A stretch of 64,000 bases of DNA from Sambucus nigra (taxonomy: Eukaryota > Streptophyta > Magnoliopsida > Dipsacales > Adoxaceae): NCBI GenBank assembly GCA_949130495.1, contig OX422223.1, forward strand, positions 72,476,751 through 72,540,750. Direction: 5' to 3'. The translations under genes were made by a program, and so were the position numbers. A model generated the notes under the pieces. It had not been told where the DNA came from. It made no database searches and saw only the letters and a program-made list of their open reading frames with translations. The stretch's first letter is position 1; each line of letters starts with the position of its first letter. Below are positions 1-12,296 of this stretch, in pieces.

Positions 1-46
1 AGGACAATAATTTGTAAAACTCAACATTTAAACTTAAAAACAGGCC

Positions 47-1726
47 GTTAAAGGGTGAAAACTCAAACCAGCCCCCAAACGACCCCGTAGGAGGCACGAA
101 CACCTCGCAGGGGACCAATGTAACTTATAGGAACTGACCGTATAGTTCCGGGTCTCCCTATTTGAGAGTATGATGATAATTTAAAAAAATGAAACTTAGA
201 GTTAAAAACATGCTGTTAAAGGATGAAAACCCAAACCGGCCCCGAAGCGACCCCGTAGGAGGCACGAACACCTCGCACGTGATAAATGTAACTTGTAGGA
301 AATGACCGCATAATCCCGAGTCTCCCGATTTGAGAAAATGATGATAATCTGAAAAAATCATACTTAGTGTTAAAAAAAATAGGACGTTAAAGGGTGAAAA
401 CCAAAACCGGCCCCCAATCATCCCGTAAGAGGCACGAACACCTCGCACGGTTCCAATGTAACTTATAGGAACTGATAGCGTAGTCGCGAATCTCTCGATT
501 TGTAAATAGGACAATAATTTGCAAAAATCAACACCTAAACTTAAAAACATACCATTAAAGGTTGAAAACCATAACCAGCCCCCAAACGACCCAATAGGAG
601 GCGCGTACACCTCGCACGGGATCAATGTAACTTGTAGTAACTGACTGCGTAGTCCCGGGTCTCCCGGTTTGAGAGTATGACGATAATTTGCAAAAATCAC
701 AAATACATGCTGTTAAAGGGTAAAAACCCAAATCGGCCCCCAAACGACCCCGTAGGAGGCACGAACACATCACACGGGACTAATGAAACTTTTAGGAACT
801 GATCGCATAGTCCCGAGTCTCTCGGTTTGAGAGTATGATGAAAATTTGCAAAAATCACACTTAGTGTTAAAAAAATAGGCCGTTAAAGGGTGAAAACCCA
901 AACCGGCCCCCAATCGTCCCCGTAGGAGGCACGAACACCTCGCACGGTACCAATGTATCTTGTAGGAACTGACAGCATAGTCGCGGGTCTCTCGATTTGT
1001 GAATAAGATGATAATTTGCAAAAATCAACACTTAAACTAAAAAACATACCGTTAAAGGGTGAAAACCCAAACCGGACCCCAAATGACCCAATAGGAAGCA
1101 CGAACACCTCGCGCGGGACCAATGTAACTTGTAGGAACTGACCGCGTAGACCCGGGTCTCTCGGTTTAAGAGTATGATGATATTTTGCAAAAATCAAACT
1201 TAGAGTTAAAAACAGGCCGTTAAAGGGTGAAAACCCAAACAGGCCCTCAGTCGACCCTTGAGGAGGAAAGGAAAACATCGCACGGGACCAATGTAAGTTG
1301 TAGGAACTGACAGCGTAGTCCCGGGTCTCCCGATTTATGAATAAGACAAAAATTTGCAAAAATCAATACTTAAACTTAAAAACATGCCGTTAAAGGGTGA
1401 TAACCCAAACCAGCCCCCAAATAACCCCGTAGGAGGCATGAACACCTCGCACGGGACCAATGTAACTTGTAGGAACTGACCGCGTAGACCCGGGGTCTCC
1501 CGGTTTGAGAGCATGACTATAATTTGTAAAAATCACACTTAGAGTTGAAAACCGGCAATTAAAAGGTGAAAACCCAAACCGGCCCCCAATCGACCCCGTA
1601 CGAGGCACGAACACCTCACACGGGATTAATGTAACTTGTAGGAACAGACCGCATAGTCCCAGGACTCCCGATTTGTGAATAGGATGATAATTTGTAAAAC
1701 TCAACATTTAAACTTAAAAATAGGCC
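47..1726 (+). repeat. 10-monomer HOR unit within block L
   Basis: The anchors 47, 215, 386, 554, 712, 882, 1,051, 1,219, 1,389, 1,558 and 1,727 define ten monomers in 1,680 bp. The next unit starts with the same marker monomers: one with AAACTCAAACCAGCCCCC, one with CGGCCCCGAAGCGACCCC, and one with a TTAGTGTTAAAAAAA tail. Confidence 0.85.
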
Positions 1727-2400
1727 GTTAATGGGTGAAAACTCAAACCAGCCCCCAAACGACCCCGTAGGAGGCACGAACACCTCGCACCGGACCAATG
1801 TAACTTATAGGAACTGACCGTATAGTTTCGGGTCTCCCTATTTGAGAGTATGATGATAATTTAAAAAAATGAAACTTAGAGTTAAAAACATGCCGTTCAA
1901 GGGTGAAAACCCAAACCGGCCCCGAAGCGACCCCGTAGGAGGCACGAACACCTCACACGTGACTAATGTAACTTGTAGGAATTGACTGCATAATCCGGAG
2001 TCTCTCGGTTTGAGAATATAACGATAATCTGAAAAAATCGTACTTAGTGTTAAAAAAATAGGTCGTTAAAGGGTGAAAACCAAAACCGGCCCCCAATCGT
2101 CCCCGTAGGAGGCACGAACACCTCGCACGGTACCAATGTAACTTGTAGGAACTGTCAGCGTAGTCGCGGGTCTCTTGATTTCTGAATAGGACGATAATTT
2201 GCAAAAATCAACACTTAAACTTTAAAACATACCATTAAAGGGTGAAAACCCAAACCATCCCCCAAACGGCCCCGTAGCAGGCACGAACACCTCGCACGGG
2301 ACCAATTTAACTTGTAGGAACTGACCGTGTAGTCCCGGGTCTCCCGTTTTGAGAGTACGATGATAATTTGCTAAATTCACACTTAAAACTTAAAAACATT
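1727..2400 (+). repeat. Partial second copy of the 10-monomer unit
   Basis: The first three to four monomers repeat those from 47 onward at an offset of 1,680 bp, including CGGCCCCGAAGCGACC at about 1,918 and the TTAGTGTTAAAAAAA tail near 2,045. Similarity in order is lost after about 2,400, where other subtypes follow. Confidence 0.75.
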
Positions 2401-5400
2401 TCGTTAATGGGTGAAAACCGAAACCAGCCCCCAAACAACCCCGTAGGAGGCATGAACAGCTCGCACGGCACCAATGTAACTTGTAGGAACTGACCACGTA
2501 GTCTCGGGTCTCCCGGTTTGAGAGTATGATGATAATTTGTAAAAATCACACTTAGAGTTGAAAACAGGCGATTAAAGGGAGAAAACCCAAACTGGCCCCG
2601 AAACAACCCCGTAGGAGGCACGAACACCTCGCACGGGACCAATGTAACTTGTAATAACTGACCGCGTAGTGCCGGGTGTCCCGATTTGAGAGTACAACGA
2701 TAACTTGGAAAAATCACACTTAGAGTTAAAAACAGGCCATTAATGGGTGAAAACCCAAACCGGCCCCCACTCGACCTCGTAGGAGACACGAACACCTCGC
2801 ACTGGACAATGTAACTTGTAGGAATTGACAGCGTAGTCACGAGTCTCCCGATTTTTTAATAGGGCGATAATTTGCAAAACTCAACAGTTAAACATAAAAA
2901 CATGCCGTTAAAGTGTGAAAACCCAAACGAGCCCCCAAACGACCCCGTAGGAGGCACGAACACCTCGCACAGGACCAATGTAACTTGTAGGAACTGATCG
3001 CGTAGTCCCGGGTCTTTCGGTTTGAGAGTATGATGATAATTTGCAAAAATCACACTTAGACATGAGAACATGCCGTTAAAGGATGAAAACCCAAACCAGC
3101 CCCTAAACGACCCGGTAGGAGGCACGAACACCTCGCACGGGACCAAAGCACTTTGTAGGAACTGACCGCATAGTCTCGGGTCTCCCGGTTTCAGAGTATG
3201 ATGATAACTTGGAAAAATCACACTTAGAGTTAAAAACAGGTCGTTAATGGTTGAAAACCCAAACCGGCCCCCAATCGACCCCGTAGGAGGCACGAACACC
3301 TTTCACGGGACAATGTAACTTGTAGGAACTGACAGCGTAGTCCCGGGTCTCCCGGTTTATGAATAGGATAATAATTTGCAAAACTCAACAGATAAACATA
3401 AAAACATGCCGTTAAAGTGTGAAAAACCCAAACGAGCCCCCAATCGACCCCGTAGGAGGCACGAACACCTCGCACGGGGCCAATGTAAGTAGTCAGAACA
3501 AACCGCCTAATCCCGGGTCACCCGATTTGAGAGTATGACAATAATTTGCAAAAATCACAAACCATGCCGTTAAAGGGTAAAAATGCAAACCGGCCCCAAA
3601 ACGACCCCGTAGGAGGCACGAACACCTCGGACGGGACCAATCTAACTTGTAGGAACTAACCGCGTAGTCCCGGGTCTCTCGGTCTGTGAATAGGATGTTA
3701 ATTTGCAAAAATCAGCACTTAAACTTAAAACATACCGTTAAAGGGTGAAAACCCAAACCAGCCCCCAAATGACCCCGTAGGAGGCACGAACACCTCGCGC
3801 GCGATCAATGTAAATTGTAGTAAATGACCGCGTAGTCCCGGGTCTCCTGGTTTGAGAGTATTACGATAATTTGTCAAAATCTCAAAAACATGCCGTTAAA
3901 GGGTAAAAACCCACACCGGCCCCCAAACAACCCGTAGGAGGCACGAACATGTCGCACGGGACCAATGCAACTTGTAGGAACTGACTGCATAGTCCCGGGT
4001 GTCCCGGTTTGAGAGTATGATGAGAATTTACAAAAATCACACTTAGTGTTAAAAAAAAACAGGCCGTTAAAGGGTGAAAACCCAAACCGACCTCCAATCG
4101 TCCTCGTAGGAGTCACTAACATCTCGCACGGGACCAATGTAACTTATAGGAACTGATCGCCTAGTCTCGGGTCTCCCGATTTGAGAGTATGATGATAATT
4201 TGTAAAAATCACACTTAGAGTTAAAAACAGGTCGTTAAAAGCTGAAAACCCAAACCGGCCCCCAAACGACCCATGTAGGAGGCACAAACACCTCGCACGG
4301 GACCAATGTAACTTGTAGGAATTGACCGCGTAGTTCCGTGTCTCCCAGTTTAAGAGTATGAGGATAATTTGCAAAATTCACACTTAGATTTAGAAACAGG
4401 CCGTTAAAGGGTGAAAACCCAAACCGGCCCCCAATCGACCCCGCATGAGGAACGAACAGCTCGCACGGGACCAATGTAACTTGTAAGGACTGACAGCGTA
4501 GTCCCGGGTCTCCTGGTTTGTGAATAGGACGATAATTTGTAAAAATCAACACTTAAACTTAAAAACAAACCGTTAAAGGGTAAAAACCCAAACCAACCCC
4601 CAAACGGCCTCGTAAGAGGCACGAACACCTCGCACGGGACCAATGTAACTTGTAGGAACTGACCGCATAGACCCGGGTCTCCCGGTTTGAAAGTATGATC
4701 ATAATTTGGAAAATACACACTTAGAGTTAAAAACAGGCCCTTAAAGGGTCAAATCAAAAATCGGCCCCAATCGACCCCGTAGGAGGCACGAACACCTCGC
4801 ACGAGACCAATGTAATGTGTAGGAACTATAAGCGTAGTCCTGGGTCTCCCGGTTTGTGGATAGGACGATAATTTAAAAAAATAAACACTTAAAACTTAAA
4901 AATATGTCGTTAAAGGGTGAAATCCCAAACAAGCCCCCAAACAACCCCGTAGGACGCATGAACACCTCGCACGGGACCAATGTTACTTGTAAGAGCTGAG
5001 CACGTAGTCCCGGGTCTTCTGGTTGGAGAGTATGACGATAATTTGTAAAAATCACACTTAGAGTTGAAAACAGGCCATTAAAGGGTGAAAACCCAAACCG
5101 GACCCCAATCGACACCGTACGAGGCACGAACACCTCGCACGGAACCAATGTAACTTGTAGGAATAGACCGCATAGTCCCGGGTCTCCCGGTTTGTGAATA
5201 GGATGATAATTTGCAAAAATAAACATTTAAAATTAAAAACAGGCCGCTAAAGGGTGAAAACTCAAACCAGCCCCCAAACGACCCCGTAGGAGGCACGAAC
5301 ACCTCGCACGGGACCAATGTAACTTGTAGGAACTGACCACATAGTTCGAGGTCTCCCTATTTGAGAGTATAATGATAATTTCCAACACTGAAACTTAGAG

Positions 5401-5916
5401 TTAAAAACATTCCGTTAAAAGGTGAAAACCCAAACCGGCCCCGAAACGACCCCATATGGGGCACGGACACCTCGTACGGGACCAACGTAACTTGTAGGAA
5501 CTGACCGCATAGTCTCGGGTATCCCGGTTTGAGAGTATGAAGATAACTTGGAAAAATCACACTTAGAGTTAAAAACAGGTCGTTAATGGGTGAAAACCCA
5601 AACCGGCCCCCAATCGACCCCGTAGGAGGCACGAACACCTTGCACGGGACATTGTGACTGGTAGGAACTCACAGCGTAGTCCCGAGTCTCCCGATTTGTG
5701 AATAGTATGATCATTTGCAAAACTCAACAGTTAAACATAAAAACATGTCGTTAAAGGGTGAAAACCCAAACAATCACCAAACGACCCCGTAGGAGGCACG
5801 AACGCCTCGCACGGTACCAATGTAACTTGTAGGAACTGACCGCGAAGTCCCGGTTCTTTCGATTTCAAAGTATGACGATAATTTGCAAAAATCACACTTA
5901 GACATGAAAACATGCC

Positions 5917-6082
5917 GTTAAAGGATGAAAACCCAAACCAGCCCCTAAAGGACCCCGTAGGAGGCACGAACACCTCGCACGGGACTAATGTAACTTGTAG
6001 GAACAGATCAGGTAATCACGAATCTCCCGGTTTGAGAGTATGATGATAATTTCTAAAAATCACACTTAGTTACAAACATGCC
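5917..6082 (+). repeat. Monomer subtype with TTACAAACATG tail, 166 bp
   Basis: This monomer begins with GGATGAAAACCCAAACCAGC, carries CCCCTAAA in place of CCCCCAAT, and ends CACACTTAGTTACAAACATG. The spacing to the next anchor is 166 bp. It is normally followed by a 158-bp monomer, and this pair marks the same position in several HORs (near 6.0, 10.7, 12.4, 14.2, 33.3, 45.1 and 49.7 kb). In the 14-monomer HOR a related TTACATACATG form marks the equivalent place. Confidence 0.9.
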
Positions 6083-6240
6083 GTTAAAGGGTGAAAACCC
6101 AAACCGGGCCCCAAACGACCTCGTAGGAGGCACGAACACCTCGCACGGGACCAATGTTACTTGTAGGAACTGACCGCGTAGTCCTGGGTCTCCCGGTTTG
6201 AGAGTATGACGATAATTTGTAAAAATCATAAAAACATGCC
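6083..6240 (+). repeat. Short monomer subtype, 158 bp
   Basis: The tail reads AAAAATCATAAAAACATGCC, so the linker CTTAGAGTTA (10 bp) of the canonical tail is missing. The same subtype recurs through the window, for example with tails ending just before 712, 3,569, 3,895, 15,9xx, 47,459, 49,974, 51,647, 59,494, 62,840 and 63,501. In the 28-monomer unit it occupies fixed places (three per unit). It often follows either a 166-bp TTACAAACATG monomer or a monomer with GATCAATG and GTAGTAACTGACC. It is therefore an old subtype, not a recent random deletion. Confidence 0.93.
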
Positions 6241-6410
6241 GTTAAAGGGTAAAAACGCAAACCGGCCCCGAAATGATGCCGTAGGAGGCATGAACATGTC
6301 GAACGGGACCAATGTAACTTGTAGGAACCGACCGCGTAGTCCCGGGTCTCCCGATTTGAGAGGATGACGATAATTTGCAAAAATCACACTTAGAATTAAA
6401 AAAATAGGCC
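6241..6410 (+). repeat. Monomer subtype with long A-run tail, 170-172 bp
   Basis: The tail ends ACTTAGAATTAAAAAAATAG, with a run of seven A. In other copies the run is longer (nine A near 4,051 and 50,131). The extra A residues account for the 170-172 bp spacing. The variable run length looks like ordinary slippage at a homopolymer. The subtype follows the 158-bp monomer at fixed HOR positions. Confidence 0.88.
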
Positions 6411-6580
6411 GTTAAAGGGTGAAAATCCAAACCGGCCCCCAATCGACCCCGTAGGAGGCACGAACACCTCGCACGGGACCAATGTAACTTGTAGGAACTG
6501 ACAGCGTAGTCCCGGGTCTCCCAGTTTCTGAATAGGATGATAATTTACAAAAATCAACACTTAAAACTTAAAAATATGTC
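6411..6580 (+). repeat. Monomer subtype with AACACTTAAAACTTAAAAAT tail, 170 bp
   Basis: The linker is CAACACTTAAAACTTAAAAA in place of CACACTTAGAGTTAAAAAC. This monomer carries GACAGCG in place of GACCGCG and GTTTCTGAATAGG or GTTTGTGAATAGG in place of GTTTGAGAGTATG. Spacing is 170 bp. The subtype recurs before anchors 4,909, 6,581, 43,706, 46,220, 47,799, 48,642 and 50,316 and is a useful register mark for the 10-, 15- and 28-monomer HORs. Confidence 0.88.
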
Positions 6581-7253
6581 GTTAAAGGGTGAAAACCCAA
6601 ACCAGCCCCCAAACAACCCCGTAGGAGGCATGAACACGTTGCACGGGACCAATGTAACTTCTAGGAACTGACCACGTAGTCCTGGGTCTCCCGGTTGGAG
6701 AGTATGATGATAATTTGTAAAAATCACACTTAGAGTTGAAAATAGGCCATTAAAGGGTGAAAACCCAAACCGGCCCCCAATTGACCCCGTACGAGGTAAG
6801 AACAGCTTGCACGGGGCCAATGTAACTTGTAGGAATAGACCGCATAGTCCCGGGTCTCCCGGTTTGTGAATAGGATGTTAATTTGCAAAAATCAACATTT
6901 AAACTTAAAAACAGGCCGTTAAAGGGTGAAAACTCAAACTAGCAACCAAACGACCCCGTAGGAGGCACGAACACCTCGCACGGGACCAATATAACTTGTA
7001 GGAACTGAACACATAGTTCCGGGTCTCCCTATTTGAGAGTATAATGATAATTTGCAAAAATGAAACTTAGAGTTAAAAACATGCCGTTAAAGGGTGAAAA
7101 ACCATACCGGCCCCGAAACGACCCCGTAGGAGGCACGAACACCTCGCACGGGACCAATGTAACTTGTAGGAACTGACCGCATAGTCTCGGGTCTCCCGGT
7201 TTGAGAGTATGCCTATAACTTGGAAAAATCACACTTAGAGTTAAAAATAGGTC

Positions 7254-7421
7254 GTTAATGGGTGAAAACCCAAACCGGCCCCCAATCGACCCCTTAGGAG
7301 GCACCAACACCTTGCACGGTACATTGTGACTTGTAGGAACTAACAGCATAGTCCCGAGTCTCTCGATTTGTGAATAGTATGATAATTTGCAAAACACAAC
7401 AGTTAAACATAAAAACATGCC
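7254..7421 (+). repeat. Monomer subtype with AACAGTTAAACATAAAAACA tail, 168 bp
   Basis: The monomer starts at an anchor followed by TTAATGGGTGAAAACCC, has ACATTGTGACTTGTAGG in place of CCAATGTAACTTGTAGG, and ends with the linker AACAGTTAAACATAAAAACA. It recurs at the same relative place in the 28-monomer units and in the 15-monomer HOR (for example ending before 5,750, 47,061 and 49,482). Confidence 0.88.
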
Positions 7422-7926
7422 GTTAAAGGGTGAAAACCAAAACGAGCACCCAAACGACCCCGTAGGAGGCACGAACACCTCGCATGGGACCAATGTAACT
7501 TGTAGGAATAGACCGCACAGTCCCGGGTCTTTCGGTTTCAATGTATGACGGTAATTTGCAAAAATCACACTTCGATATGAAAACATGCCGTTAAAGGATG
7601 AAAACCAAAACCAACCCCCAAACGACCCTATAGGAGGCACGAACACCTTCCACGGGACCAATGTAACTTGTAGGAACTGACCGCATAGTTTCGGGTCTCC
7701 CTATTTGAGAGTATGACGATAATTTGAAAAAAATGAATCTTAGAGTTAAAAACATTCCGTTAAAAGGTGAAAACCCAAACCGGCCCCGAAACGACCCCAT
7801 ATGGGGCACGGACACCTCGCACGGGACCAATGTAACTTGTAGGAACTGACCGCATAGTCTCGGGTCTCCCGGTTTGAGAGTAAGAAGATAACTTGGAAAA
7901 ATCACACTTAGAGTTAAAAACAGGCC

Positions 7927-10900
7927 GTTAATGGTTAAAAACCCAAACCGGCCCCCAATCGACCCCGTAGGAGGCACGGACACCTTTCACGGGACAATGT
8001 AACTTGTAGGAACTGATAGCGTAGTCCCGGGTCTCCCGATTTTTGAATAGGATAATAATTTGCAAAACTCAACAGATAAACATAAAAACATGCCGTTAAA
8101 GTGTGAAAACCCAAACGAGCCCCCAATCGACCCCGTAGGAGGCACGAACACCTCGCACGGGGCCAATGTAAGTAGTCAGAACAAACCGCCTATTCCCGGG
8201 TCACCCGATTTGAGAGTATGACAATAATTTGCAAAAATCACAAACCATGCCGTTAAAGGGTAAAAATGCAAACCGGCCCCAAAACGACCCCGTAGGAGGC
8301 ACGAACACCTCGCACGGGACCAATCTAACTTGTAGGAACTAACTGCGTAGTCCCGGGTCTCTCGGTTTGTAAATAGGATATTAATTTGCAAAAATCAGCA
8401 CTTAAACTTAAAACATACCGTTAAAGGGTGAAAACCGAAACCAGCCCCCAAATGACCCCGTAGGAGGCACGAACACCTCGCGCGCGATCAATGTAAATTG
8501 TAGTAAATGACCGCGTAGTCCCGGGTCTCCTGGTTTAAGAGTATTACGATAATTTGCAAAAATCCCAAAAACATGCCGTTAAAGGGTAAAAACCCACACC
8601 GGCCCCCAAACAACCCCGTAGGAGGCACGAACATGTCGCACGGGACCAATGCAACTTGTAGGAACTGACTGCGTAGTCCCGGGTGTCCCAGTTTGAGAGT
8701 ATGATGATAATTTACAAAAATCACACTTAGTGTTAAAAAAAATAGGCCATTAAAGGGTGAAAACCCAAACCGACCTCCAATCGTCCTCGTAGGAGTCACT
8801 GACATCTCGCACGGGACCAATGTAACTTATAGGAACTGATCGCCTAATCTCGGGTCTCCCGATTTGAGAGTATGATGATAATTTGAAAAAATCACATTTA
8901 GAGTTAAAAACAGGTCGTTAAAGGCTGAAAACCCAAACCGGCCCCCAAACGACCCATGTAGGAGGCACGAACACCTCGCACGGGACCAATGTAACTTGTA
9001 GGAATTGACCGCGTAGTTCCGTGTCTCCCAGTTTAAGAGTATGAGGATAATTTACAAAATTCACACTTAGACTTAGAAACAGGCCGTTAAAGGGTGAAAA
9101 CCCAAACCGGCCCCCAATCGACCCCGTACGAGGAACGAACACCTCGCACGGGACCAATGTAACTTGTAAGGACTGACAGCGTAGTCCCGGGTCTCCCGGT
9201 TTGTGAATAGGACGATAATTTGTAAAAATCAACACTTAAACTTAAAAACAAACCGTTAAAGGGTAAAAACCCAAACTAACCCCCAAACGGCCTCGTAAGA
9301 GGCACGAACACCTCGCACGGGACCAATGTAACTTGTAGGAACTGACCGCATAGACCGGGGTCTCCCGGTTTGAAAGTATGATCATAATTTGGAAAATACA
9401 CACTTAGAGTTAAAAACAGGCCGTTAAAGGGTCAAATCAAAAATCGGCCCCCAATCAACCCCGTAGGAGGCACGAACACCTCGCACGAGACCAATGTAAT
9501 GTGTAGGAACTATAAACGTAGTCCTGGGTCTCCCGGTTTGTGAATAGGACGATAATTTAAAAAAATAAACACTTAAAACTTAAAAATATGTCGTTAAAGG
9601 GTGAAATCCCAAACAAGCCCCCAAACAACCCTGTAGGACGCATGAACACCTCGCACGGGACCAATGTTACTTGTAGGAGCTGACCACGTAGTTCCGGGTC
9701 TTCTGGTTGGAGAGTATGACGATAATTTGTAAAAATCACACTTAGAGTTGAAAACAGGCCATTAAAGGGTGAAAACCCAAACCGGACCCCAATCGACACC
9801 GTACGAGGCACGAACACCTCGCACGGAACCAATGTAACTTGTAGGAATAGACCGCATAGTCCCGGGTCTCCCGGTTTGTGAATAGGATGATAATTTGCAA
9901 AAATAAACATTTAAAATTAAAAACAGGGCGTTAAAGGGTGAAAACTCAAACCAGCCCCCAAACGACCCCGTAGGAGGCACGAACACCTCGCACGGGACCC
10001 ATGTAACTTGTAGGAACTGACCACATAGTTCCGGGTCTCCCTATTTGAGAGTATGATGATAATTTCCAACACTGAAACTTAGAGTTAAAAACATTCCGTT
10101 AAAAGGTGAAAACCCAAACCGGCCCCGAAACGACCCCATATGGGGCAAGGACACCTCGCACGGGACCAATGTAACTTGTAGGAACTAACCGCATAGTCTC
10201 GGGTCTCGCGGTTTGAGAGTATGAAGATAACTTGGAAAAATCACACTTATAGTTAAAAACAGGTCGTTAATGGGTGAAAACCCAAACCGGCCCCCAATCG
10301 ACCCCGTAGGAGGCACGAACACCTTGCACGGGACATTGTGACTGGTAGGAACTCACAGCGTAGTCCCGAGTCTCCCGATTTGTGAATAGTATGATCATTT
10401 GCAAAACTCAACAGTTAAACATAAAAACATGTCGTTAAAGGGTGAAAACCCAAACGATCACCAAACGACCCCGTAGGAGGCACGAACGCCTCGCACGGTA
10501 CCAATGTAACTTGTAGGAACTGACCGCGCAGTCCCTGGTCTTTCGATTTCAAAGTATGACGATAATTTGCAAAAATCACACTTAGACATGAAAACATGCC
10601 GTTAAAGGATGAAAACCCAAACCAGCCCCTAAAGGACCCCGTAGGAGGCACGGACACCTCGCACGGGACTAATGTAACTTGTAGGAACAGATCGGGTAAT
10701 CACGAATCTCGCGGTTTGAGAGTATGATGATAATTTCTAAAAATCACACTTAGTTACAAACATGCCGTTAAAGGGTGAAAACCCAAACCGGGCCCCAAAC
10801 GACCTCGTAGGAGGCACGAACACCTCGCACGGGACCAATGTTACTTGTAGGAACTGACCACGTAGTCCTGGGTCTCCCGGTTTGAGAGTATGACGATATT

Positions 10901-12296
10901 TTGTAAAAATCATAAAAACATGCCGTTAAAGGGTAAAAACGCAAACCGGCCCCGAAATGATGCCGTAGGAGGCATGAACATGTCGCACAGGACCAATGTA
11001 ACTTGTAGGAACCGACCGCGTAGTCCCGGGTCTCCCGATTTGAGAGGATGACGATAATTTGCAAAAATCACACTTAGAATTAAAAAAATAGGCCGTTAAA
11101 GGGTGAAAATCCAAACCGGCCCCCAATCGACCCCGTAGGAGGCACGAACACCTCGCACGGGACCAATGTAACTTGTAGGAACTGACAGCGTAGTCCCGGG
11201 TCTCCCGGTTTCTGAATAGGATGATAATTTACAAAAATCAACACTTAAAACTTAAAAACATGTCATTAAAGGGTGAAAACCCAAACCAACCCCCAAACAA
11301 CCCCGTAGGAGGCATGAACACCTTGCACGGGACCAATGTAACTTCTAGGAACTGACCACGTAGTCCTGGGTCTCCCGGTTGGAGAGTATGACGATAATTT
11401 GTAAAAATCACACTTAGAGTAGAAAACAGGCCATTAAAGGGTGAAAACCCAAACCGGCCCCCAATCGACGCCGTACGAGGAAAGAACACCTCGCACGGGA
11501 CCAATGTAACTTGTAGGAATAGACCGCATAGTCCCGGGTCTCCCGGTTTGTGAATAGGATGTTAATTTGCAAAAATCAACATTTAAACTTAAAAACAGGC
11601 CGTTAAAGGGTGAAAACTCAAACTAGCAACCAAACGACCCCGTAGGAAGCACGAACACCTCGCACGGGACCAATATAACTTGTAGGAACTGACCACATAG
11701 TTCCGGGTCTCCCTATTTGAGAGTATAATGATAATTTGCAAAAATGAAACTTAGAGTTAAAAACATGCCGTTAAAGGGTGAAAAACCAAACCGGCCCCGA
11801 AACGACCCCGTAGGAGGCATGAACACCTCGCACGGGACCAATGTAACTTGTAGGAACTGACCGCATAGTCTCGGGTCTCCCGGTTTGAGAGTATGCCTAT
11901 AACTTGGAAAAATCACACTTAGAGTTAAAAATAGGTCGTTAATGGGTGAAAACCCAAACCGGCCCCCAATCGACCCCTTAGGAGGCACCAACACCTTGCA
12001 CGGTACATTGTGACTTGTAGGAACTGACAGCATAGTCCCGAGTCTCCCGATTTGTGAATAGTATGATAATTTGCAAAACACAACAGTTAAACATAAAAAC
12101 ATGCCGTTAAAGGGTGAAAACCAAAACGAGCCCCCAAACGACCCCGTAGGAGGCACGAACACCTCGCAAGGGACCAATGTAACTTGTAGGAACAGACCGC
12201 GTAGTCCCGGGTCTTTCGGTTTCAAAGTATGACGGTAATTTGCAAAAATCACACTTAGATATGAAAACATGCCGTTAAAGGATGAAAACCCAAACC
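7927..12296 (+). repeat. 28-monomer HOR unit B (26 monomers shared with A)
   Basis: The block follows unit A at an offset of 4,683-4,684 bp. It differs from A by diagnostic variants: one base fewer in the A-run at about 8,105, TTTAAGAGTATTACG near 8,534, and ACTAACTGCG near 8,338. The same variants mark B' at 35-36 kb. The match to A stops at about 12,296, where B continues with CAGCCCCTAAACG and A has CAACCCCCAAACG. Confidence 0.92.

Larger units (their letters stand above)
1..3141 (+). repeat. HOR block L, copy 1
   Basis: This block matches 17,911-21,049 at an offset of 17,910 to 17,908 bp. Variant monomers occur in the same order and only a few percent of bases differ by eye. Rare markers recur in both copies: GGCGCGTACACCTCGCACGG, AGTCGACCCTTGAGGAGG and CAAACGGCCCCGTAGCAGG. 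The match starts at base 1, so the block probably extends left of the window. On the right it ends at about 3,141, inside a monomer, where the sequence after CACGGGA switches to the start of block R. Confidence 0.93.
3243..7926 (+). repeat. 28-monomer HOR unit A (4,684 bp)
   Basis: I counted 28 anchors from 3,243 to 7,927. The spacings run 168, 158, 168, 158, 171, 168, 169, 169, 168, 169, 168, 169, 168, 168, 168, 167, 166, 158, 170, 170, 168, 169, 168, 168, 168, 168, 169, 168. The unit contains an internal ten-monomer echo: monomers 12-16 (5,246-5,917) resemble 22-26 (6,918-7,590). It is followed directly by unit B at +4,684. The last part of A (after about 7,612) is a chimeric monomer and does not match the end of B. 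Confidence 0.92.
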
